Source of the DNA: Pandoraea apista
GTDB taxonomy: Bacteria > Pseudomonadota > Gammaproteobacteria > Burkholderiales > Burkholderiaceae
Length of the DNA: 64,000 nucleotides
Reading direction: 5' to 3'
Assembly (NCBI RefSeq): GCF_001465595.2
Contig: NZ_CP013481.2
Location: forward strand, 1,922,001-1,986,000
Below the pieces are notes generated by a model. It searched no databases. It was given only the letters and a program-made list of their open reading frames with translations, and was not told the DNA's origin. Shown here one piece after another: positions 19,901 to 29,738 of the stretch. The position numbers were made by a program, and so were the translations under genes. Within the stretch, counting starts at the first letter, position 1; the number at the start of each line of letters is the position of its first letter.

Positions 19901-22900
19901 CGATGGCGGCAACGGCGCAGGCATGCTCACGCTCGGTAGCGATATTCGCGGCTTCGGTGTGAACGGCGGCGGCACATTGACGATCGGCACGGGCCAGCCC
20001 GTGATTCTCGGTAACGGACCGGTTCTGCCTGACGGACGGCTCTCTGCCGGCAAGGCCGCACCCGTCGATTTGCAACTGGGGGCGGATCTTGTCGTGCCCG
20101 CTGGCGGAGTGCTGCCGTTCTCGTTCGCGGTCACGCTTTCGAAGCTGGCTGCGGGCGACGTTGTGAAGGGAGGCGACGAACCGGTCTCGCTGATCCCGTC
20201 GCAAACGACCCCGCTCGTGCCGAAAGCCGACTGGACCGTGCCGATGACAATGACCGAAGTCGCGCTTGAGAACGGCACGCGGATATGGCCCGGACAGAGC
20301 GTGCCCGCTGGTTCGCGCATCGTCAGTGTGGTCGGCACGCTGCCCGACGGGTATGTCATTCCGGCCGACGCGTTTCCGAACGGCGTGAGCATCAAGCCCA
20401 ATCGCACGGGCTACGACGCCGGCACGCGCGTCGCTAACGACTTGGTCATCCGCTCGGGCACCGTGGTCCCCACGGGCACGGTGTTTGACCGGGCGATCAG
20501 CGTAAGACCCGTATTCGCGCTCGCGCCGTCGCTCTTCGCGAAGGGGTTCGGCAGCTACACGGTGAACAGCCATACGGGACTTACCGTCACGAGCGGCACC
20601 CATGTGAACGCCGTGATGCCGGTGCTGCGTCTGAGCGCCGACGCGTCGAATCTGGCGACGAGCGACAACCCGGCCGGTGCGTGGGATGTATGGTTGCCGC
20701 CCGCCTATCTGGCTGATGCCGCCAAGGGCACGGTAACGAAGCGCGGTGGTGCCGATGTCCTGCTGCAATCGAGCAGCGCGATGCGGGGCGGGCACATGAC
20801 GATCGAGCAAGGGGCGTCGATCACCGTCGACGCCGGCCGGCGTATTGCGCTCGAAAGCCCGGGACAGATCACTATCGAAGGCCGCTTGCAGGCGCCAGGC
20901 GGCGCGATTGACGTCTCGCAGGTCACGCTGGCGTACATGGCGCGCACGCCAGCGGACGCCGCGCCGGGGCAGCGTTCGATCCTGATCGGCGATCACGCCG
21001 TGCTCGACGTTGCCGGGCGTGCCGCGACGGCCATCGACGACGCCAATCGCCGCTACGCGGAAGTGCCCGACGGCGGGAGCATCACGATCGGTGCGCCGAC
21101 TAACCGAAACTTTGGCACGGGCCTCGCGCAGGCGGGCGAGGCGTTCATCGTCGTGCGTCCGGGCGCGATGCTCGATGCGTCGGGCGGTCTCGCCGTGACC
21201 GATCTGCCGGGCAATGCCGGTTCGCTGACGCTGGCTGGCAACGGCGGCACCATCGCGCTCAATTCCTTCAACGGCCTCTATCTCGACGGCACGATGCGTG
21301 CGGCGGCGGGCGGGCCGGGGGCGCAGGGCGGCACGCTGGTCCTGACCCTGGAAACGCCACGCTATCGCCAGACCGTGGTGCCGGACGATGTGCGCATGCT
21401 GCGAACGCTCGTGATCGGTCAGGACACGGTGCCGAGCGGCTCGGATGGTCCGCTGACGATCGGTACGGCGCGTATCGGCGTCGGGCAGATCAAGGCGGGC
21501 GGATTCGACAGTGTCTCGGCATATGCCGATCTCATCCGCTTCAGCGGCAACGTCGACCTGTCGCTCGGACGAGGCATTGAGCTTTATCACGGAACGCTGA
21601 TCACCGACGGGACCGATCAGACGGTTCGGCTGGCCGCGCCTTACGTGCAATTCAAGGCGGTCGCCTACAACTCGCTCGAAGGCAATCCGGTCTATCCGAA
21701 GGCGACCGGGGATGCGCCGGGCATACAGATTTCCGATTTGCCCACGAAGGCGAAGCTGGTCGTCGATGCATCGATGATCGAACTGGGCTCGCTTACGTTG
21801 TTCGGCGTGAAAGGGGCGTTGCCGCTCGTGGACGGCACGCGGCCGTTCAATCTGACAGGTTTCGACGCCGCCACGCTGAACAGTGCCGGTGATATTCGCG
21901 TGGGCAACGGCGTGGCCGGCACGCGCACACTCGATCTTGTCGCGGCGCAGATCTACCCGGTCTCGGCGCAGGACAACAACGCTGTCATCCCCGGCGCGAT
22001 CCGAGCGACGGAAACCGTGCGCATCGGGCGCAGCACCGACACGCTACCCGCCATGCCGTACGAGGTGTTCGGCAGCCTGAGCGTCTTTGCGAAGAACATC
22101 GAACAGGGTGGCGTGCTGCGCGCGCCGCTCGGCATGATTACGTTGGGCACGGCCAAGAACATCGGTGCCGGTCTCTTGACGTCGGGACCGACCGACAATG
22201 TCGTGTTATTGCCGGGCAGTGTCACGTCGGCGAGCGCCAAGGGGGTGACCCTGCCCTATGGCGGTACCGTCGACGGCATGACTTATTCGCATGCAGGCAA
22301 TGCCATCACAGGACCAGCGGGCTTCACCACGGGCGTGACGTTCGGCGGGAAGGCGTTCGACGTTCGGCAGGGAGCGGTCATCGATCTGTCCGGCGGCGGA
22401 GACGTGCTCGGCGCGGGCTTTATCAGCGGCCGCGGCGGTTCCGTCGATATCCTCACGACGCCGCTGGCGAACGCTGGACCTGGCTACCGCTTCAGCACGG
22501 CCGACAGTCAGGTCTATGCCATCGTGCCGGGCAGTCAGCCAGGCTATGCGCCAAGCGATGCAGAAGCCGGCGTGTTGCCATCGCTGGGCCGTCAGATCAC
22601 GGTGCAGGCGGGCGTGCCCGGACTCGCGGCCGGCACCTATACGCTCATGCCGGCACGCTACGCATTGTTGCCGGGCGCGTACCGGGTCGAAGTGGGCGCG
22701 CATACTGCGGCAGCCACATCACAGGTGGTACCGACGAGCAGCGGTTCGTGGGTGATTCAGGGCTATCAGGGCACGGCGTACACCGGCTATCGCGAGGCAC
22801 TGCCGACACGAATGGTCGTTACGCCGGGTAACCTCGTTCGCACGCACTCGCAGTACAACGAGACAAGCTATACCGACTTTCTCGTGTCGACGGCCAGACG

Positions 22901-25900
22901 CTCTGGCGCGCCGCTGCCTATTCTGCCCGCCGACGCACGGACATTGAACCTGAACTACGCGACCCGTCCCGGTACCGCGCCATCGCTCAGCTTCAAGGGC
23001 ACCGCAATATTCACGCCGGGCAAGGGCGGGCAGGGCGGTATTCTCAGCGTCGACGGCGCGGACTCGCGCGACCTCAATCTCGAAATCGTGCCGGTCGGCG
23101 CGGCGACCAGACCGGGTTTCGTCTCGCTGCCTGACGCGGATCTGAACGCAATCGGTGCAGACCGGGTCTCGATCGGGGGCAGTACGCAGTTGTCCGATCT
23201 GTTCATCATTCGGGGCTTCACGAAGTCGCTGGCGATCAGGAGCGGGGCGCAACTGCGAGCACCGGAGTTTTTCCTGATCGGCGGCGCCGGGGGGGTGACT
23301 GTCGAGGACGATGTGCGCATCAGCACATTAGGCATGGGCAGCGCCACGCCGTTTTCGGCAGCCGACGGTTACGCCTACCGCGTTGCGCGCGACCTGTTCT
23401 TTCAAACCAACGCGATTGCACTGTCCAACGGCTTGCTCAATGTGATTTCGCAGGCGGGCACGGGCACGAGCGCCGGAATTTCGGTGGGCCGCGCGGCGCT
23501 ATACACCGAGGGCACGCTGGCATTCACGGCGGGCACGGCGGGCAAGTTGTCGCTGTCGCCCGACCTGCGCTATGGCGCGAAGTACCTGTCGTTCGCCGTG
23601 CCCAACATCAACTTCGGTACGTCGGCGTTGCTCGACGCTGCGCGCCTTTCCGGCGTGCTGCCGGCGGGACTGCAGCTCAATCAGCAGGTGCTTGGCGATT
23701 TGCTCAAGGGCAACGCGGAACCCGGCGTGCCGAAGGTCGAATCGCTGATTCTGTCGGCGGGCAACTCGATCAACTTCTACGGTCCCGTGCTGTTTGACAC
23801 GATCAACCCGGCGACCGGCAAGTCGAGCCTGACCGATCTGGTATTCAATACACCGGCCATTTACGGGCTGGGCGATGCGGGCGACACGGCGAAGATCACG
23901 ACCGGCCGGCTGGTGTGGAACGGTGTGAGCGATGGGGTGACGCGCAATGCCAACCGCGAGCCGAAGAGCCTGCCGCCGCCTGTCGTCATCGCAGGCGGGC
24001 CGGGCACCGGCAGCGGCACGCTGGAGGTGGTCGCCGATGAGATCGTATTCGGTTACCCGCGATTCGGTTTGCCCGACACGCAACTGACGCTCGATCGTCT
24101 GGCGCTCGGCTTCTCCACCGTGAACCTGACCGCGAACGAGCGCATCACGGCAAACACACGCAATACGTTGTCCGTCTACCAATCGGGCACGAACGCGGCC
24201 ACGTACGCGGGCGGCAATCTCAATCTGATCACGCCGCTGCTTACGGGCGAGGCGGCCTCGATCAACCGCATCACTGCGGGCGGCGCACTGCGCGTTTCGT
24301 CACCCAACGGGGCAAGCGCCAGTCCGAACGACGTGCTGGGCGCGGAGATCGGTCTGAAAGGGCAAGCCGTGACGATCGCCAGTACTGTGAGCCTGCCCAG
24401 CGGCAAGCTGACGGTCGACGCCGACGGCGATATCCGGCTCGGCGACACTGCGCGCATCGACCTTGCCGGGCGCGAAGTCAGGTTTTTCGACGTCAGCAAA
24501 TACAGTTGGGGCGGCGATCTGGTGTTGTCCAGCGCACACGGCAACATTGCGCAGTCGGCTGCATCGGTCATCGACCTCTCGGCGCATCGCAATCGCGGCG
24601 GGTCGCTCTCGGCGACGGCGCTCGACGTTGCGGCCGGCAGTGTCGCGCTCGCCGGCAGGATTCTTGGCGCTGCCGATGGTGTCTACGACGCGGGCGGCAC
24701 GCGCGTGCCCTATCTGGGCGCGAGCATCGACGTGCGCTCGCAGTCCGTCGACGACTTCGCCGGCTTGAACCAGCGTCTTACACAGGGCGAGGTATTCGGG
24801 GCGCGCAGCTTTCAGCTCAAGCGCGAGGGTTTGAACCTCGTGATCGACAACGAGCTCAAGGCCAACAGCATCGACGTCTCGGTCGACGGCGGCACGCTTA
24901 CCGTCAATGGACGCGTCGACGCAAGCGGTGCACAGGCTGGCACGATCCGGTTGGCAGCGCGCGACGGCATCACGCTCGCATCGAACGCCGTGCTCGACGC
25001 GCACGGCACGACGTTACGTGTCGATAGTCGCGGACAAGCGATCGACGCGCCGAATCGGGCCATCGTGGAATTGACGACCGGGCGCAATCCAGCCAACGAT
25101 ACGCCGGGCTGGCTGAGAATGCGCCCGGGGGCGACCATCGACGTGAGTTCGCCCGATGGCGTGGCGCGTGGCACAGTGGATCTGAACGTGCAGCGCATGG
25201 ACAAGCGCGGTGGCGATCTCGCCATCGACGCGACAGGACCGGTAACGATTCTCGGTGCGAAGAGTGTGGCGGTCAACGGCTTCTGGCGTTATACGGATGC
25301 GCCTGCGGGCACGCCGTCAAGCGATGGACGCCCGACGCAGGTGGTCAATCAGGCCTATCTCGACGCCCTCGATGCCGACAGTCGTGCCTTCACCAACGCC
25401 GCATGGGTCAACAGCGGTTTGCAGGGCCGGCTGGCGGGGCTCACCTCCTATGGCGCGGCGTATCACTTGCGACCGGGCATCGAGATCGCGAGTGCCACGG
25501 CCAACGGCAACCTGCTGGTCGATGGCGACCTCGATTTCTCCGGCTATCGCTACGGCCCCGGGGTGAATCCGGCTATTCGCGGTTCGGGAGAACCGGGCGT
25601 GCTGATGTTGCGCGCGGGGGGCGACCTGACGATCAAGGGCAGCATCAACGACGGCTTTGCCCCGCCGCCGACCACGCCTGACGACAACGGGTGGAAGATC
25701 ATCGGGCGCGTGCGTGCCGGCGATCTGCTGACGTCGAATTTCGAGGCTATCGGCACGACGACGGTCTTCGAGATCGAGTACACGATTCCTGCCGATTGCT
25801 GGGATTGCCTGATCTTCGGCTCCGCGGGCGACATGTACGCCGCGGGCGATACCGTGCCGCTCGGCACGCAGGCGGACTACGTCACGATCCCGGCGGGGCT

Positions 25901-28900
25901 GCCGAGCCCCGTGTCGTTCGAGAGCATCGTGCCGCGCCCGGAGCCCGGCAAGATGTGGGCGGTCTCGCCGATGCTCGCACCGGGCGTGCGCTCGTGGTCG
26001 ATGCAACTCGCGAGCGGTGCCGACGTTGGCGCCGTGAGCGGTCGCGCGTTGCAGCCGGGCAAGACGGGAAATCTCGTGCTCGACGACGAGCACTTCAGCG
26101 GCCAGCAGCGCACGGCGAGGGCGATGAGCGTAGTGCGCACCGGCACGGGCGATCTCTCGATGCTCGCCGGTGGCGATTTCACGATGAAGAGTCTGTTCGG
26201 CGTCTATACGGCGGGCACGCAGTCCGCGCCATTGCTCGCAGCCGACGGCAGCGTCCCGTTCAATCTGGCGCGTGGCACGGAGCAGCAGACACGTCCGAGC
26301 GGCGGCGACACCGTGCTAGGTCCGAGCGGCGCGGCGTACGAACCGTTGGTGAGCGGGCCGTCGAGCGCATATCAGGCGTGGTATCCGGAGCAGGGCGGCA
26401 ACGTGTTCGTCAAGGCGCAGGGCAACGCGAAAGGCTACGTGACCTCGGGCGCCGACCAGTCGGTGACGTCGGCAAGCGGCAACTGGCTGTGGCGACAGGG
26501 CGGCGACGTGGGCGGCGTGTCCACGGCGTGGTGGATCAACTTCGGGACTTATGTGCTGCCGGTCGAAAGCGGCCGGTCTGTCCCGGGCACGACACCTCGT
26601 CTGGTGGGTTTCACTGGCATCGGCGCGCTGGGTGGCGGCAATGTCGACGTGCGCGTGGGCGGCGACGCCGGCATCATCGACAGCATGGGTCAACCCACCA
26701 ATCCGGTCACGCAGGGTCTGAACCTTGCGGTCGGCGGCACTGGCAGAGTCACGGCCGACGGACGTATCGTGCAGACGGGCGGCGGCGATCTGAACCTGCG
26801 CGTGGGCGGCACGCTCAACCCACTCGACCCGAACCTGAATCGCAGCAGTAATACCGAGACACTGTTCGTGCGCGGCGCCATCGTGCCCGATATGCTCAAC
26901 GGTGTACTCACGAACGTTCGCGGTGTGCTCGACATCGGCGCCGGCGCGATCGGTCGCATCGATCTTGGCTACGGTGTCACGTCGCCCTCGGTCGCGGTCG
27001 ATCCCCGCGCGGTCGACTTCAATACGGCGAACGGCGGACGCGCCAACGGCGGGCCTTCGCTATCGCTTGGCGACGCTGCGGTGTCGTTCGGCGCGCGCGG
27101 CGACCTCGTGCTTTCTCGGGCAGACGATGCAGGCCTCACGTCGCAACCCAACGCGTCGTCGTACCAGGTGACGAGGGACGGCACGACTACGCGCTACACC
27201 GGCGGCGGCTATAGCTGGTTCTCTTTGTGGACAGACAGTACCGCGATCGACTTGATGGCCGCAGGGGGAAATCTGGCGCCGACGACGGTGGGCGCCAACG
27301 ATCGAGTGAACCGTGGGGGTGGCGATTACCCCGCAACGTTGCGGGTGGCGGCGGCGCAGGGCGGCATCTTTTACGGAGCCAAGCTTTACGACCCGACGAG
27401 CCCGTACACCACATCGTTGACATTGGCGCCGTCGCCCGTCGGGCAGTTGGAAATGCTCGCCCGTAAATCGATTCAGACGCTGGGCATGTCGATCAACATG
27501 TCGGGCGCCGACCTCTCAGTGCTTCCTACACCGTTGCGTCCGGGTTTCGTGGGCTATTCGGGACCGAACACCGAGATCGTGACCAACCGCGACATGAACT
27601 CGCCGGCGAACGGCGTTGCTGGCTCGCTCTACACCTTCGGACCCAACACGGTGACCGGCAATCTCCATGCGGGCGACGACACGCCGCAGCGCTTCTACGC
27701 GGTGGAAGGCGACATCATCGGACTACGAACGGGAGAGGTGCTGGACTTCACCAGCAATGGCCAGGTCAAGTCAACGTTTGCGCAGAACCAATGGAATGTC
27801 GCAGCCAAGCCGGTGTGGGCCATTGCCGGTCGCGACATCGTTGGCGCTGGCGCGCAATCGATGATCTACGCGAACGGCGTCGCTCATTACGCGCCGGGGC
27901 TTTACGGTGCCGAATCGTCGGGCAACCTGATTTATCACAATAGCGAGACGGATGTGTCGATCGTGCGTGCCGGTCGCGACATTCAGTTGGCGAATTTCCA
28001 GGTCGCAGGACCGGGCACGCTCGAGGTGGTGGCAGGGCGCAATCTTTATCAGGCTGACAAGGGGGCGATCCTGAGCATTGGGCCGCTCGCGCCGGGCGAT
28101 CTGCGCCCGGGGGCATCCGTTGTCGTGATGGCGGGCGCCGGCGCGGCCGGGCCGGACTATGGGGGACTCAAGCGCTATCTCGATCCCGCGAATCTGCTGC
28201 CGGCAGCCGCGCCGCTCGACGGTTCGGGCAAGGTCGTCAAGACGTACGAAGGCGAGCTCGCGACGTGGTTGCGCAAGCGTTACGGCTACACGGGCAACGA
28301 TGCGCTGGCGTACTTCAACGCGTTGTCATCCGATCAGCAGAATGTGTTCTTGCGCGACGTGTACTTCGCCGAGCTGAAGGCGGGCGGGCGCGAGTACAAC
28401 GATCCGGACGGCCGCCGTCAGGGCAGCTATCTGCGCGGGCGCAATGCCATCGCGGCGCTGTTCCCGGAGCGCGATGCCGAGGGCAAGCCGATCGCCCGCA
28501 GCGGCGACATCACGATGTTCGGCGGCTCGGGGGTGCGCACGCTCTTCGGCGGCAGCATCGACGTATTTGCACCGGGCGGTCAGATCGTGGTGGGCCTGCA
28601 GGGTGTGGCGCCGCCGGCCACGTCGGGCATCGTCACGCAGGGAGAGGGCGACATCAATCTGTACTCGAAGGGCAGCGTTTTGCTGGGGCTCTCGCGCATC
28701 ATGACGACGTTCGGCGGCGGCATTCTGGCGTGGTCCGCCGAGGGCGACATCAACGCGGGACGCGGATCGAAAACGACCGTCGTCTACACGCCGCCCAAGC
28801 TGGCCTACGACAATTACGGAAACGTGACGTTGTCGACGCAGGTGCCCTCGACGGGCGCGGGGATCGCCACACTCGCGCCGATTGCCGACGTGCCGGCCGG

Positions 28901-29381
28901 CGACGTGGATCTGGTGGCACCGCTGGGCACCATCGATGCAGGCGAGGCCGGGATTCGCGTGTCGGGCAACGCGAACCTGGCGGCGCTGCAAGTGGTGAAC
29001 GCCGAAAACATTCAGGTGCAGGGCAAGTCCACGGGCATTCCGGCGATCGCCGCCGTCAACGTGGGGGCGCTGACCAATGCGAGCGCGACGGCGTCGCAAG
29101 CAGCATCGGCCGCGCAGGATGCCGTACAGCGCGAGCGGGCCGCCTCGCGTCAGGCGCTGCCGTCGATCTTTACCGTGCGTTCGCTCAACGGCAGCAACGA
29201 TCTGTCGCCATTGACCGAACCGATACGACCCGCGCAAATGGGCGCCTCGCTTGCACCCGGCTACGGGACGTATGACCCGCGCATCCCGGTGCAGGTGCTC
29301 GCACACGGACGGCAGTTCAATCCGGAGGTGTCGACATTGCTGACCGACGACGAGCGCAGACGTCTACGTGATGCACGGTAA
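16983..29381 (+). CDS. Giant filamentous-haemagglutinin-family protein, cassette 1
   Basis: 4132 residues from the ATG at 16983 (AGGA upstream; the cassette-2 homologue also begins MST). A GTG at 16941 would add 14 residues. It has a long TpsA-like signal peptide (about 1-62, ending GTAQA), then the conserved block QAFSPAWFAARGAAQ. The haemagglutination-activity domain is at about 120-290, with AILNWETFNVG, LNRVNDPQARPSRIQGQI and VLIVNRNGILFTG. The long centre is Gly/Ala/Asp-rich with beta-helix-like repeats. The conserved end (DUF3739-like) includes GREYNDPDGRRQGSYLRGRN, SRIMTTFGGGI and TIDAGEAGIRVSGNANL. Probably a secreted or surface adhesin. No TpsB/FhaC transporter is nearby. Residues DCWDC (25794-25808) are an unusual Cys pair absent from the homologue. 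Confidence 0.9.
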   Translation: MSTCGQTGAAIATITTSIRSQRKCTIPRAHATQAATAARLAPMTRAIAVALATGGMLGTAQADQAFSPAWFAARGAAQSSATATGRLPNGMPVSSLNSPSEQQRQANAQLQRSVANLGAAAQAVAAQQAMQAAARQAAQASASVPDGLTDGGLKVDTNSLTRGWLNANAPTQTVADGQTMVTVQQTADKAILNWETFNVGKNTTVSFEQQKDWAALNRVNDPQARPSRIQGQIRGDGTVLIVNRNGILFTGTSQVDTRNLVAAAANISNDQFQKNGIYGTSGNTPTFTDAMGKVQVDAGARLVTREPTSVTQGGGYVMLLGTEVSHAGEIVTHRGQTQLAAGDAFVIRRGVGTDGNTASTTRGNEIAPQFGANSTAGKVVNSGLIVAREGDITLAGRQVEQLGVALSSTTVNTRGTIHLLNSASDARGSVTFGQGATTAVLIEDDGSRALDSQREALIQASALQDKVRAPISADAFDNLSRLFDRRDQSRVEVVSGGDVLFDSHSLTLATGGQIAVSAGRRSFVANRALLDVSGAVGVQLDMASNNVKVNVQGNEQRDAPGNRDNGNLINTNVWIDRRRLVYVAPNVGGYANERWYTSNGLLEVGGYLGNQGHTIGEWAAQGGTVVLGGTEVVTQSGANVNLAGGTLDVQTGYLNQTWLKGADGRLYNINRAPADMVFAGVYRGFESEHPRWGKNTTEAYYTPLIGPQRVLENGYTVGRDAGQLIVNAPTAVLEGDIVATVFNGARQTQAPTAALTDSYRQSQNAVAREGRLAIGQYGALGLTGAFNTNVRIGDVADIGIIAPTDALAPNRLNTAWLDATRLTSQSLGGLGIATRDTFTLDAPLTLANGASFSVVSPFASLNADLTVRAGQISVGNTLRTSSIDYLSLTGGGGGVSLAPGKTIDARGLWTNVKLGGSANARLAYVDGGSVKLNSTQDITLGAGSAIDVSSGAAILADGKILGGKGGSVTLNADDGGNGAGMLTLGSDIRGFGVNGGGTLTIGTGQPVILGNGPVLPDGRLSAGKAAPVDLQLGADLVVPAGGVLPFSFAVTLSKLAAGDVVKGGDEPVSLIPSQTTPLVPKADWTVPMTMTEVALENGTRIWPGQSVPAGSRIVSVVGTLPDGYVIPADAFPNGVSIKPNRTGYDAGTRVANDLVIRSGTVVPTGTVFDRAISVRPVFALAPSLFAKGFGSYTVNSHTGLTVTSGTHVNAVMPVLRLSADASNLATSDNPAGAWDVWLPPAYLADAAKGTVTKRGGADVLLQSSSAMRGGHMTIEQGASITVDAGRRIALESPGQITIEGRLQAPGGAIDVSQVTLAYMARTPADAAPGQRSILIGDHAVLDVAGRAATAIDDANRRYAEVPDGGSITIGAPTNRNFGTGLAQAGEAFIVVRPGAMLDASGGLAVTDLPGNAGSLTLAGNGGTIALNSFNGLYLDGTMRAAAGGPGAQGGTLVLTLETPRYRQTVVPDDVRMLRTLVIGQDTVPSGSDGPLTIGTARIGVGQIKAGGFDSVSAYADLIRFSGNVDLSLGRGIELYHGTLITDGTDQTVRLAAPYVQFKAVAYNSLEGNPVYPKATGDAPGIQISDLPTKAKLVVDASMIELGSLTLFGVKGALPLVDGTRPFNLTGFDAATLNSAGDIRVGNGVAGTRTLDLVAAQIYPVSAQDNNAVIPGAIRATETVRIGRSTDTLPAMPYEVFGSLSVFAKNIEQGGVLRAPLGMITLGTAKNIGAGLLTSGPTDNVVLLPGSVTSASAKGVTLPYGGTVDGMTYSHAGNAITGPAGFTTGVTFGGKAFDVRQGAVIDLSGGGDVLGAGFISGRGGSVDILTTPLANAGPGYRFSTADSQVYAIVPGSQPGYAPSDAEAGVLPSLGRQITVQAGVPGLAAGTYTLMPARYALLPGAYRVEVGAHTAAATSQVVPTSSGSWVIQGYQGTAYTGYREALPTRMVVTPGNLVRTHSQYNETSYTDFLVSTARRSGAPLPILPADARTLNLNYATRPGTAPSLSFKGTAIFTPGKGGQGGILSVDGADSRDLNLEIVPVGAATRPGFVSLPDADLNAIGADRVSIGGSTQLSDLFIIRGFTKSLAIRSGAQLRAPEFFLIGGAGGVTVEDDVRISTLGMGSATPFSAADGYAYRVARDLFFQTNAIALSNGLLNVISQAGTGTSAGISVGRAALYTEGTLAFTAGTAGKLSLSPDLRYGAKYLSFAVPNINFGTSALLDAARLSGVLPAGLQLNQQVLGDLLKGNAEPGVPKVESLILSAGNSINFYGPVLFDTINPATGKSSLTDLVFNTPAIYGLGDAGDTAKITTGRLVWNGVSDGVTRNANREPKSLPPPVVIAGGPGTGSGTLEVVADEIVFGYPRFGLPDTQLTLDRLALGFSTVNLTANERITANTRNTLSVYQSGTNAATYAGGNLNLITPLLTGEAASINRITAGGALRVSSPNGASASPNDVLGAEIGLKGQAVTIASTVSLPSGKLTVDADGDIRLGDTARIDLAGREVRFFDVSKYSWGGDLVLSSAHGNIAQSAASVIDLSAHRNRGGSLSATALDVAAGSVALAGRILGAADGVYDAGGTRVPYLGASIDVRSQSVDDFAGLNQRLTQGEVFGARSFQLKREGLNLVIDNELKANSIDVSVDGGTLTVNGRVDASGAQAGTIRLAARDGITLASNAVLDAHGTTLRVDSRGQAIDAPNRAIVELTTGRNPANDTPGWLRMRPGATIDVSSPDGVARGTVDLNVQRMDKRGGDLAIDATGPVTILGAKSVAVNGFWRYTDAPAGTPSSDGRPTQVVNQAYLDALDADSRAFTNAAWVNSGLQGRLAGLTSYGAAYHLRPGIEIASATANGNLLVDGDLDFSGYRYGPGVNPAIRGSGEPGVLMLRAGGDLTIKGSINDGFAPPPTTPDDNGWKIIGRVRAGDLLTSNFEAIGTTTVFEIEYTIPADCWDCLIFGSAGDMYAAGDTVPLGTQADYVTIPAGLPSPVSFESIVPRPEPGKMWAVSPMLAPGVRSWSMQLASGADVGAVSGRALQPGKTGNLVLDDEHFSGQQRTARAMSVVRTGTGDLSMLAGGDFTMKSLFGVYTAGTQSAPLLAADGSVPFNLARGTEQQTRPSGGDTVLGPSGAAYEPLVSGPSSAYQAWYPEQGGNVFVKAQGNAKGYVTSGADQSVTSASGNWLWRQGGDVGGVSTAWWINFGTYVLPVESGRSVPGTTPRLVGFTGIGALGGGNVDVRVGGDAGIIDSMGQPTNPVTQGLNLAVGGTGRVTADGRIVQTGGGDLNLRVGGTLNPLDPNLNRSSNTETLFVRGAIVPDMLNGVLTNVRGVLDIGAGAIGRIDLGYGVTSPSVAVDPRAVDFNTANGGRANGGPSLSLGDAAVSFGARGDLVLSRADDAGLTSQPNASSYQVTRDGTTTRYTGGGYSWFSLWTDSTAIDLMAAGGNLAPTTVGANDRVNRGGGDYPATLRVAAAQGGIFYGAKLYDPTSPYTTSLTLAPSPVGQLEMLARKSIQTLGMSINMSGADLSVLPTPLRPGFVGYSGPNTEIVTNRDMNSPANGVAGSLYTFGPNTVTGNLHAGDDTPQRFYAVEGDIIGLRTGEVLDFTSNGQVKSTFAQNQWNVAAKPVWAIAGRDIVGAGAQSMIYANGVAHYAPGLYGAESSGNLIYHNSETDVSIVRAGRDIQLANFQVAGPGTLEVVAGRNLYQADKGAILSIGPLAPGDLRPGASVVVMAGAGAAGPDYGGLKRYLDPANLLPAAAPLDGSGKVVKTYEGELATWLRKRYGYTGNDALAYFNALSSDQQNVFLRDVYFAELKAGGREYNDPDGRRQGSYLRGRNAIAALFPERDAEGKPIARSGDITMFGGSGVRTLFGGSIDVFAPGGQIVVGLQGVAPPATSGIVTQGEGDINLYSKGSVLLGLSRIMTTFGGGILAWSAEGDINAGRGSKTTVVYTPPKLAYDNYGNVTLSTQVPSTGAGIATLAPIADVPAGDVDLVAPLGTIDAGEAGIRVSGNANLAALQVVNAENIQVQGKSTGIPAIAAVNVGALTNASATASQAASAAQDAVQRERAASRQALPSIFTVRSLNGSNDLSPLTEPIRPAQMGASLAPGYGTYDPRIPVQVLAHGRQFNPEVSTLLTDDERRRLRDAR

Positions 29382-29738
29382 CGTGCGATGACGTGAAAAT
29401 GTTGCTTCGATGAAAGCGATGACTTATGTCGACGGCGGGTATGTGGTGCAGTCGACGTATCGGGGGGGCCGGCATGAGACGTCCGAAGACGGAAGCTGTC
29501 GGCCGGCCCTACCAACGCCCGGCGCAAGGCACGGGCATGACGCTCCACGACATTCTGTTTCCCTCTCTGCCGAATGATGGCCGCAGGGTGTAACAGAATT
29601 GTCGTATTCCGATGTCATCATCTGCACTTTCCAGAGTTGCGTGCTGCATAGGCGATTGACGCATGCCGTCCGGTGCGCACTGAGGCCGGCGATTGGCGGC
29701 CTGACATGCCGTTGGTTCGGAAGCCGGGAGGATGCATC
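29382..29738. other. Intergenic region between the two FHA cassettes
   Basis: About 360 bases, with no terminator-like hairpin after the first giant gene and no convincing gene. The promoter of cassette 2 should lie here; I see no copy of the ECF-type motif. The purine-rich ribosome site GGGAGGA is at 29726-29732, directly before the chosen TTG start of the next gene. Confidence 0.45.

Noticed and set aside
18198..21650. 1150-codon open frame on the - strand inside the first giant gene
   Set aside because: Shadow of a high-GC, Gly/Ala/Asp-rich gene; the sense frame has FHA domains while this one is Arg/His/Asp-rich without motifs.
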